Source: Leguminivora glycinivorella
Lineage: Eukaryota; Arthropoda; Insecta; Lepidoptera; Tortricidae
Length of the DNA: 64,000 nt
Direction of reading: 5' to 3'
Assembly (NCBI RefSeq): GCF_023078275.1
Contig: NC_062974.1
Location: 26,448,110 to 26,512,109 of the forward strand
Shown: positions 34,419-46,400 of the stretch, in pieces
How positions within the stretch are numbered: the first letter of the stretch is position 1
Layout of the letters: each line of letters starts with the position of its first letter
Notes under the pieces: generated by a model
Told to the model about the DNA's origin: nothing
Databases searched by the model: none
Seen by the model: only the letters and a program-made list of their open reading frames with translations
Made by a program: the position numbers and the translations under genes

Positions 34419-37400
34419 CTGTAACAGAGAGAGGGGTTAGTTATGTTAGCGTGTAAAAGTAGTAGAGGAGATACGCATGGGTAGACACAGACAGTGTTCA
34501 TTATGTTTTAAATGTGCTTGTTTAAAAAGACGGTTACTGTGGCTAAATCATAATTATCATAAACTATTTGCGAGTTCATCCATAAAGGCTTACACCATAA
34601 TAACATAGTCGATCGATACCTTTCGTCCAAATTATTGTTGTTTTTACTTATTTTCCTTATCAGACAAATCGTTTTAATCAATCTAATAGCGAAGTGTGAA
34701 TTGATGACAAAAATACGATTAAAAACGTAATTTCTGGAATGTCGGGAATATGTCCCTGAATCAAATGTAAGTACCTGGATTAAGTTAATTGCAATTGAGT
34801 GCAAAGCAGGTAGTGCTATGCATTTGCTACTAGCTCGTGGTAGAATCAAATCTCATTAAAACCAATATCGCTTTAAGGGAGACAGTTTTACGCACATACC
34901 CCTCCAGATGTTACCAGAATTTGCGTATCAAAAGAAACCAAACAAAAACCAAATTCAAGATTCAACCCTTACGCAACAAGTTCTAGAAAAGGACAGGAAT
35001 AAAAAACGTTAAGATTAAAAAGAGAGGTTAGAGTAACGGGAACCCTCAAGTTTCCGGTCGTCTTCCGTACGGATGGCCAGAGTAAGATGGTCCTTAGTCC
35101 CCTTCTGATGAATGGGAGACGGTATGCGTAAAAACAGGTTCATTGATGAATGGGGGGTCATGTGTGTTGGTTGGGGCAGTGGGCCACCGGGCCAGGGTGG
35201 CTCTGTAATTGCTATGATTTCGTTTTGGCGAGAATGGCGAGATGTTGATAGTTGGATGTAGGAATGCACAGAAGAGCAATTTTCAAAATTGCAAATGTTC
35301 TGAAAATTTTAGGATTGTATCATTTATTAAAAAAAAAAAAAAATTCTATGGCATTTGATAAATTGATAAAATAAATGAAAGTGTGGAACTCAGACATCAA
35401 ATGAAGCGATAGTCAACTGTTAAATTGCAAAATTCTCAATGGTATTTAAATTGCATAACAATTTTATCCTAACCAGTCATTTTAGGAACGATTTAGAGTT
35501 CTGTAATTTGTACATTACCTACTAGTTGGATGGATATTTGAAGAATGACAATTTAAAGAAATCATTTCTAATTAAATACAGGTAGGGGTATAATAACTAA
35601 ACCCGTTTAATAACTAAAGTTATTATTAAGGGGTATAATAACTAAAGTTTATTGCGTAGGCAGCAATACTTGCCTTCAAGTAAATGCCGCGTAAAATTAC
35701 GAAACTAAATTGTGACGCGTAATTGAAACGTTCAAACTAATATTTAATAAAAGCTTAAAGTCTACGTAAACTTCTAGAGTACCTGTCTGTTAAGTAACTA
35801 AGTATATAGTCTACATAAAATACCTATAACAGCTACTTGTGACTTAAAGAAAAATCTTTTCTCAACCCTCGGGTTAACCCTCCATTTTCTTTGGTGCAAG
35901 TGGCTTTAAGTATATTTATTATCTTTAGTTGTGATATCTAGAGTCTTTTACAACTGAAAAGTTATTTTAGTTGTTCTTTTTTTTCACCATGTTTAATTTT
36001 AAATTTAAAGTAGCTAATAAATTTTGTTGAATCCGTATTATTTATTTTAATGTTGACGTGTAAAAGTGCCCCTGTGGCTTACTTATTGAATAAATGTTTT
36101 TGATTTTTTTTTGTACCATGGATTATACTACGATTTATTTTATATATTTGCTCAGCTTATTAAATTTGGAGTAGGTCTGAAGGACATGTCTGAGTTGTCT
36201 GACAATTTGTGAAGTTAATTATGGGAGAACAACGATTCAATTACGTGAGGCTTTTTGTTCATTTCGACGTCTTCTTATTCGTTGAATTTACGTCTTTTCA
36301 TGAGTTTTTATTAGCCATATTTGATAATGGAAAAATGAAATGATAAAACTTCATAATTCATAATTCATTTATTTGTATACGATAGTGTGTCTATATCCCG
36401 GTCAATATAAAACTAATGAAAATAACCGTGAATCATTCAAAACTCTTGATGATGATGTTAATATTTTTTAGTTTAATTTTAGAATAATTTTAGATTTATT
36501 TAGTTTAATTTCTATTTTAAGTTTAATTTTAGATTTACTCAAATTTTACTTTATTTAAGATAACATTATGTACATCTAATTAAATTTTGAAAAAAAAAAA
36601 CCGGCCAAGTGCGAGTCGGACTCGCCCACCGAGGGTTCCGTACCTACAAAACTATTAGGTACTTTTACGTTACTCACATAAGTCTAAAGACTGGGCTAGG
36701 CTAGAAGTATAGGTTCTCTAATGAGCATAATTGTGTTTAGCGCCACCTCTCGACGAATTCGCGAACTAATTAGCACAGCTTGCGTGAGGTCTTTTATAAT
36801 GTTAACCAAATTCAACATTTTTTATTTTATTTTAAAGTAGGTGTTTTATGTAAAATTTCGTAGCTATAAATTTTAACACCTTTATTCATAAACGTACACT
36901 AAAGTTATCCAGCCGATAAAGTTCGTTTATCCCTTTCTATCACACCAATACGTCGGAAAGGGACAACCGAACTTTATCGGCTTGATAACTTAGTGTACGT
37001 TTATGAATAACGGGGTGAGTATTACCGTACTGTAAAAATGTAATGTATAGTTGTATACGGATTAATGAATTTAATATAGATAGGTAATTATTGATATGTG
37101 GCAAAACGAAGAAAATTGTTTACACCTTCGCAATAAGTATCTAATGATATTTTTTTAATTTACCATGTTACTTCACGTACCTACTTAGGTACTTATTTTA
37201 AAAACTCTGAAAATGTCTATTGAGTTTCTGTCGCAGACCACCATGTATAAATAAATAAAATAAATAAACCACCATGTGGCTTCTGCATATTCTGCGCTGT
37301 GATAGAGTTGCCATAGTAGGTATGTATACCTATATTGTATAATAGGCAATAAGAGGCAAAAAACATATTGTGCTAAAATATTTAAAATACCTACAGTCAT

Positions 37401-40400
37401 TTCCGAAACGTGTGAATTCATGTCAATACTTTCTTTTATCAGTATTACACGGAGTAGGTAAACGTTTCGTGGCAGCGGCAGCGCACACTGCAGAGAGCGC
37501 ACGTGGACACCGGCGCGGCGCCACAGAATATATAATAGCACAAGTAAAGAAGGCCCACTGCTTTGATGTTTCCGAAATGCCGCCTTTTTAAATACCTACA
37601 ACATTCTTACAAAGAAACGAGCCGCACGTGCGCGGCGTCCGGTGATAGGGTTACCAATGGATCCAAACGAATTAATACTCACATTAAATGTTATATTATT
37701 ATATTCAAGTCTTGAGTACTTTCTAGGTATATACGCTGTATTTATATATTTTTGTTCAAGGTTCCAACATCACAAGCCTTATTGATCTCTTAATCAGTAG
37801 TAGATCTGTATAAGAATATCTTTTGGTATTTATTTTATTCAATATGTCTATTTAATTAAGTATTATTAGCCATTCCAACCTCGCGACGTAAAGTAACAAT
37901 AGAAAGTGCGAACGTGCATTCCGTGAGAATGTGCGCCACCCCTGAGTAGGCCGCGAACTCGCGGCCACAGCTCGCGGCCGCCAGGATATACTTGTAGCGC
38001 GGCGATAGGATAGCGGAGTGAGCCGTCCCTGGCGGCGCCAGCGGACGCGTCTGTGTGCGTGAGCTAGGTATGCATACAACTACAACTGCTGTAGGCACCG
38101 CCCCCCCTCAGCGCGTCCTCTGCGGCGCGGCGATAATCACCTAGCCCTAAGGCCCTGGTTTCTCTGGCCCGTCACACGCGCCCGGCGGTGTTTGGAATGT
38201 TTGGATGTGAGCCGCATGTGCCGCTGTGCCACACGCTGTCGGTCGCGGGTGCGTGGGTTTTCTGACCCTTGGTCACCCGTCGTCGGCGACGGAACTCAGA
38301 AGCTCTGGTAGACTGATTTTTGAACTGTTGTGTTGTGCTCTGATCAAAATGAATGCAAAAATACTTACATTGTAATTCTTAGAGGAAGAAGATTATACGC
38401 GACTTAATCCGTTACCATATAAATATTGATATTACCCAAAAAAAGAGACAGTCAAACGATATTTTTGTATGAAACCGGCAAAAAGAAAGTGAAATTTTTA
38501 ACTTGGTACTCAAACACTTTCATTGTAGTAAAGAAAAATTTACATCATATATTCGATTAAGTATATCGAAAACAGTTCACAGAAGTACAATTCATCCATT
38601 GAATTACTATGTACTAACATACTAGAAATTACACCCCAAACAAAGTCTGTGCTCCGGCCGGCAGCGCGCGGCGCATGCGTGGGGAGGTACCGTGTCATAG
38701 AGTAAGACTTGACCAATGACCACCTAGACGCGACACTCTTAGTGTAGACCTTTTTTATACTTTTTGTAAAATACGTCCCCTTATTCATAAACGCACACTA
38801 AAGTTATCAAGCCGATAAAGTTCGTTTGTCCCTTTTCGGCGTATTGGTGTGATAGAAAGGGACAAACGAACTTTATCGGCTTGATAACTTTAATGAACGT
38901 TTATGAATAAGGGGTAAGTAGTTTAATTTTAGCACTATCATACATTGTGCTATGTTTAAGTTCTACTAAGTGAAACAAAAATACATTATTGATTTTTTCA
39001 TATACCTACTTTAATTGCCCTTGAAGAAAATCATAGGTTATTATTGTATGAAAATATCGATTACAACTCGTGTTAGAACTGTGTAGTATTCATAAGTATA
39101 ACGTGAAATAAATTTAACATTTCTCTTTTATATATTACAAACAGAATATAATCACAATTACTATACTTCATTACCTACATGTCAAGTCTGTGCGATTATG
39201 ATGCGATTAATCTATGATTTCGTTCAACAAAATGGCAGCGATAGCTTCGCGTTTGAGGAGCGCGTCCCTTCATTGAAATAATTACTTAAATAAAGATCGA
39301 TTAACATAGCGTGTAACCGATGAAATGTGACACGTCAGTTTTATTCGATTTTCTCGTATGGCTTAAACAGCATCTTGTTGCGCAGGAAGGCATTTTTACA
39401 TTTTATTTGTGTGCAGGCAGAAACATAAGTCCAATGGACTTATGTTTGTAGCGCAAACGTTTTGCTCGCAGTGTCCTCTCTAGTATTACTTCAATGAGTT
39501 CATCATTATCTTTAGTGAAGTCAGTCATTTTCCATATCAAGACGCCACCCGCCGTCCGTTGCTATTGTACAAAACGAATACAGACCGTCGCGTGCGGCGT
39601 GTGACCTTCCCCGTCTTGCCCGTCGAACCACCCGCCACCGGCGACGTTTCAAAGAAACCACCCTCAAACATTTCCAAACAAAACATTCGAACGTCGTCAG
39701 TCGCGGACCCGCGTAAAAAACCACAACACGTTCTATGAACATTGGTCAAGTGCGAGTCGGTTTTCGACTTTTCCATACAAAGAACTCATGAGCGCCTGAA
39801 CGACTGTGATGGCAAAGTTAACTTTTCGCACTTTCAAGACTTTACGTATATATCTCGGAAACGATAAGAGATAGAGCAAAATGGACTTCAGATTTGGGCT
39901 GTCGTTGCCACAAATTCTATGTTTTCGTCAACAGTGACCTTTTTTTGGACCGATTTGAACAAAATTTTGCTCAGTCCACTTACAAACGGTCTTAAGCGCC
40001 TCCTTTTTAGTAGGAACTTAAGTCATTTTGGCAAATGAAAAAAAAAATTTAACAATTTCTAGAAAGAAAAAGACAGAAATGAATTTCTTTCTACCTGTCC
40101 ATCACGCTTACAAAATTTTTAGACGTTTAGTAACTGCTTGCAGCGTCAGTGAGTGAAAATCTTAATTTGAGTTTTTTTCTCGTAAGTCCGACTTACGCTT
40201 GACTGTAGATTTCTAATAGGTTTTCCTGTAATCTACAGGTAGAGGGCTATCTCGTGTATTTTTTTGAAAATTTTACGCTAAGTAGTTTCGGAGATAAGGG
40301 GGGGGAATGGTCATTTTTTGTCTATTTTCTTAAATTACTTCTAAAGTACCAAAATTAAAAATTAAAAAAAAATATATTTCAAATGCTCATAAAATGCTCT

Positions 40401-43400
40401 TTCATTTGATATGTAACACAATATAGTTTTAATAACTTTGATTTTTAATTTTCAAGTTTACCCCCCAAAAGTGACCCCTATGATTAAATTTCATTTAATT
40501 AAATTACATGTCCGTCTTTGGACCACAGGTTTACATATGTGTACCAAATTTCAAGTAAATCGATCCAGTAGTTTTGGAGAAATCGGCTGTAACAGAGGGA
40601 CAGACAGACACACGAGTGATCCTATAAGGGTTCCGTTTTTCCTCTTTGAGGTACGGAACCCTAAAAAAGGATATAAGTGGCGTTTCGAATCTCAAGTCAT
40701 ATCAAATAATGACAATAGAAATTTCTTCATTTTACTTCATAAACTTTTTACAGTATCCCAAATTCCAGCGTTCTTTCTTTGTTTGCTTCTTCCTTCCTTA
40801 ATATTGTTCGTTTTTTGGCGCGCAGGTGTGACAACCCTTACATTAGAATATTTTCCGTCCAATTCTCGACCTTATTCCTAAAGAGATAAGGATATGAGAA
40901 TAGGGCTGGCACAATTTCCGCTTGTCATTGTATGGAATTGACGCGTGATCGTTTAATATGGATGTAGATTAGTAGTTTTTACGGAAAAGGGTGATAAGGG
41001 GTAAAATGGAATAGTTGTGTTTGAATTATTGAGTTGTGTTAATTGTACGAGTTTTTACCATTAGTTATCTATTATTTGAACGTATGTGTATAACTTTTAA
41101 CCTACGAAAGTAGGTATGATACCCGATAATGTATGTACAGTCGCCATCAGATATATAAGAGCGCCCGAGGTACTCAAAAATATCTGAACACGCCTCTAAC
41201 GCCTAGGCAATAGAGGCGTGTTCAGATATTTTTGAGTACCTCGGGCGCTCTTATATATCTGATGGCGACTGTACAGGACTTAACATGCTCACTGCTTGAA
41301 ATAGATGATACAAATGAGGCACAGTAATTCCCGCAGCGAACGTGTTAACAAGCATTATTCATGCCTCTTTAAAATCTGTTTTGTAGTGGGTAGTTATAAT
41401 AATGTATTAGTATTTAACTTCCTATTTTCTGTTAACAACCATTTTTTTTGTTTTTCTAAATATTTTCATGTTTAATAATTTATCCATACTAATATTATAA
41501 ATGGGAAAGTGTGTTTGTCTGTTTGTTTGTCCGTCTTTCACGGCAAAAACGAGCTACAAATATATTATCGTTTCTTTTTATAAATCGCGCTCAATTTCTA
41601 TTTTAATGGCAAAATTTTAAAATAATATTACAGGTAAATTAAAATACATCTAAAATTATTCTAAAATTAAAGTTAAAATAAAAATTAAACTAAATTAAAC
41701 TAAAATAAATCTAAAAACGGCCCCTGTGGCATAGTACCGAAGACGCTGGCAGCATTTCCTCTGGATCGTCAAGCTACAAATTGACTTGATATTTTAAGTG
41801 GAGATAGTTGAAAGGATGGAGAGTGACATGGGCTCACAGATGTCATATATACCATAGATCAAGCAAACGTATCTACTTAGCGTGTCAAATGAACTCAGTG
41901 AAATCCACTGAGTTGTCCGTCTTTACTCGCAGCTTGCAGCTTTCGGGCGTCAATTTTTGTAAGTTGAAGTCAACTAAAACATAAAAAATGCCTCGGTACG
42001 TGATATTCAATTGCAACAACACAAAAATTATGAACAATCAAGAGCCTGAGACATATTTAAAATTACAGGCAAGAATCAACTTCAGTACAAAATTTGACAC
42101 GCTCGGCCCCTATACAAATATATGAATTTGTTTCTTCTATCTAAATTAAGTTCTGTGCATGGGCTACTTTTTGTCTCTTTCTAACCTCACACTTCCCTAA
42201 AATGGGGGGTTGATTTTTGTATGGAGCATTCCGAAAATTTTACGCGAGCGAAGCCGCGGGCAAAAGCTAGTATATCAATACAGAACAATACCTAATAACT
42301 AATAAGAATAAAAACATAAAACTATCCAAATAAACTAACTATTCCCTGTCGTTCCCGGTGCTAAAGTGCCCATGACGCTCGCAGCATTTACGCGTTGAAT
42401 TACTATGGACCATTATTGAATTATACGTACGTATAATTTATCATCAGATAACTACACAGATTGAATAGGTATACCTAAATGCTAAGATTGGACAAAATAG
42501 GTACGAATATTTTCCTCATTCATTTTCAAGAAGAAAAGTATAACTTTGACATATACGTAACCCTAAAGGCCCCTTGATGAGGGCATAAAGCAAAAGGGCC
42601 TTACCGCAGGGCACGTTAGCTCCGCTACGTCGAGATTGGACGTTTCCTTTAGGGCTCTCTTTGCGGTTAAGGGCCTTCTACATGTTACAGTTAAAGGACT
42701 AAGTGCTATTAGTAGGTAGATTACACGTGTCAAAGGTAATAGTAAGATGAGTTAATCAAAATTGGGGTTAGATAAGCTTTAATACCTAGAGTAGTATAAT
42801 CCAGATACCTATTATTATAGACGGCAAAGCAAATAGTGTCATTATCACAAAAAAAAGGCGGCAAATTTCTAAAAAAATATATAGGCGAAGGATTATCGCC
42901 TCATAGAAAATTTGAATTACGCGCCTTTCCTTAGTGACAAGAATTGCTTGACAGTCTATAATTTATCATTATCAATTTACAAACTAGATATTAATAGCAA
43001 TACGAAAAGTCTTTACAAAGTTCTACTTTGGTGATTTTTTCATATTTTTTAAACATATGGTTCAAAAGTTAGAGGGGGGGGACGCACTTTTTTTTCCTTT
43101 AAGAGCGATTATTTCCGAAACTATTAATATTATCAAAAAATGATTTTAGTAAACCCTTATTCATTTTTAAATACCTATCCAACAATATATCACAAGTTGG
43201 GGTTGGAATGAAAAAAATATCAGCCCCCACTTTGCATGTAGGGGGGGTACCCTAATAAAACATTTTTTCCCATTTTTTATTTTTGCACTTTGTTGGCGTG
43301 ATTGATATACATATTGGTACCTTAGTTACTGAGATTATCCGCGGACGGACGGACGGACGGACGGACGGACGGACGGACGGACGGACGGACGGACGGACGG

Positions 43401-46400
43401 ACGGACGGACGGACGGACGGACGGACGGACGGACGGACGGACAGACAGACATGGCGAAACTATAAGGGTTCCTAGTTGACTACGGAACCCTAAAAACGAT
43501 GAATGGTGTAGGTATGAGTATTCAAAGAATTGCCATAATATAATGTAAAATTACATTATGTTTTCTGTCACGAATCATGATGCCTGCACGTATCAAATGT
43601 TTCTTTTTGACCCAGTGGTTGACTGGCAGAGAATGCCTTAAGGCATTAAGTCCACCAATTGTACTTTTTTTATGTGCATAAATAAAAAATAAAAAAGAAA
43701 CAAGTTTTTCTTGGTAAAAAATATTAGAAAGAAATTAGGGCAAGAGAGCGAGTAAAACGTTTACATTCCCAAAATTTCAATTAATTAATTACACTTTATT
43801 ATATTTAAATAGAAGTCTTAAAGTTTATTCCAATTAGAACTAATTAAATTATCTCCATATTCTTTGAAAATAAATTAAATTAATTCAGCATTTACATTTA
43901 TACACTGTCAAATATTTAAGTAATTACTTGTACTTTTATGACTTTGATCTTTATAAGTCGCAAATAAAATCGTTAGAATTTTATTAACAAAAGTAAAAAA
44001 GGGTGATAAAAAAGCGTTGATTTAATTATTTCGATGAAAAGCGACAGATGAAAGGAATAGTAACTTTTTTTGGACCCTTCTTTCGGTAAAGCATTCTTTT
44101 ATCATATTCTTCGCAGAAAAACTCGGGACTATTTATTATATTGGTTTCTATTAATAGTTTCGGAGCTAATAAGGTTTTCTTCATGTGACAATTTGACAAA
44201 CCTCTATGATTTGACATAAATACCTATACATATAATATAATATATATACGTGTTTTCGCATAGATATCAACGATATAATTAGTTTTCTAATAATAAAGAC
44301 TAGGTTACCTATTTTTACCAAATACCTTATTTTCTTGTATGATGTGTTAGGGTTGAGTTTTATTTTGGTTGAGATTTATGTACCTATCATAGAATTGGGG
44401 CATTAATTACTACACTTAAAGTACTTACTATAAATTAATTTATGATCAAAGTTTTACTAAAAAAGTTCATGTATAAAAGCGAATTACTTCTTAAATCTTA
44501 TAATTCTTATAATTAAAAGCTTTGTATTATTATTTATAACTGGATGTCTTACAATGGTTTCTTTTTTATGTTTTACCTCAATAGTGTTTTGGTAGTCTTA
44601 CATATCAATTTATAATAATGTTACGTTTGCGTCCACGTTTCATAAAGACAATTGGCCGCCGAGTCCTAAATTTTGCAAATATGCCGCGTTTTTTAGTGCC
44701 AAAGATTGCCAAGACTCCGTTGACCGTCTACTATTTGTACCGACCGTCTACTGTGTTGGAGGCCAAGACTCACTTTGCGTCTTCGCGACAACAAAGTAAG
44801 TAAGTAAGTTACTATTTAATTTATGCAAAATCCTACTGTTCGGAACTGTTATTCCGTAGAGTAAGTGTCATACTAAGATGTTTAATATAAGTATGTCACG
44901 AGAGATTTCGCTGTACCAACTGTCACAATTTCTACATCGCGCTATCGAAATGTTTATCGGGAATGTATATAAGGGTTGGGGATTTTTTGTAATATATTGG
45001 CTTTATTTGTGACTGGTTATTTAATTCATAGTCAAACCTTCACTATGTAAAGTGCGCCCTTTTTGGAGGAATTAGGAGTACATACACCCACCATCAGGTT
45101 TTTCCGACTTTATGCAAAAACGCATATCATTTAAATCTGCCTACTCAAACTAGCGTACAAGTGAAATCCCTTCATAATCCCAGTTCTCATACAATTGGCA
45201 TCATTCCCGCTGGGAGAGGATGGGGCGGGCCTTTCCCACGGAGGGTCGCGGGTTCGACCCCGGTTCGGGGCTGATAACGAAGATAACTGCAATATGGTCA
45301 GGGGGTAGTCAATTATTAGGACATATTGAAATGGTGAGTGAATGTTATTGATAAGGTTAGAGACATTAGAGACAATTATGGTAGTTTTTTGGCAAAATTT
45401 TTATGTTTAGGATGAATGGAAGAAAAACTGCTTTGAAATTATTGTACGAATGTATGTACATGTCGCAGGGAAATGGCGAAAACAGAGATTTCATCAAATT
45501 ACTAAGGGATATGATCAAATCACGCAAGATGTCAAAATGGCGAATCCATTTTATCATTTCCCTAGAAAATTTCAGTCATTTGACTAAATCCCTGACTCTG
45601 TTTAGTGTAATCACAAAATCGACCAATAGACACGCCACGTTTTATCATTTCACTAGATTTGTTTAGGGATTTAATAAAATCCCTGAACCACGTCAGTAAG
45701 TTGACGAAACGAGCTTATAAAGTCGACTAGTTTTATCGTTTCGCCAAACAAGTTCAGACATTTGATCAAATCACCAGTTGAGACTTTATCATTTCCCTAA
45801 ATTTGTTTAGGGAAATGTTAAAACTAGTTGACTTTTTGAGTTCGTTTCGTCAACTCACTGTCGCGGTTCAGGGATTTTATAAAATCTCTAAACAAATCTA
45901 GTGAAATGACAAAACGTGGCCAGTCTATTGGCCGATTTTGTGATCTCACTAAACAGAGTCAGGGATTTAGGCAAATGACTGAAATTTTCTAGATAAATGA
46001 TGAAATGGATTCGCCATTTTGACATCTTGCGTGATTTGATCAAATCCCTTAGAGATTTGATAAAATCTCTGTTTTGGCCATTTCCCTGCGACATACATAT
46101 AAGTACTAAGTTACGTTACGACTTACGTGACCAAGATACTAATAGAAAAGTTTCTTTTATTTTCAATTAAATTAACGAAAACATTGAACTTAATCGAATA
46201 ATTGAAAATGAAAAAAAAAAAACTTTTATTTTATTTTATGACCTGGTAACTAGACCTTCATTAAGCCAAGTCTTTATTTTTGATGGTGATGTAAAAAAAA
46301 TCTTGCGCATCTGTGGTGTTACCAGTTTTAAATATTAAATGTGTGTTAAATAAATAGTGACCTAAAAAACTTGTTTTCAAACTTATAATCGGTAAAATAA

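Noticed and set aside
35015..35280. Minus-strand open frames as a possible extra Hey exon
   Set aside because: No convincing splice sites, and the known Hey domains are complete without it.
37440..37591. GC-rich open frame in Hey intron 2 as an exon
   Set aside because: No acceptor/donor pair in a usable phase and no resemblance to Hey sequence.
39521..39776. Overlapping arginine-rich minus-strand frames
   Set aside because: No conserved domain, no splice support, local GC bias explains the open frames.
43252..43465. Open frames on both strands over the GGAC array
   Set aside because: Pure by-product of a tetranucleotide repeat that has no stop in these frames.
44618..44803. 61-codon plus-strand frame rich in basic residues
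   Set aside because: Runs into the GTAA-tailed repeat; looks like repeat-derived sequence.
45235..45265. B-box GGTTCGACCCC as a tRNA gene
   Set aside because: No A-box or acceptor stem could be paired around it; probably a SINE remnant or chance.
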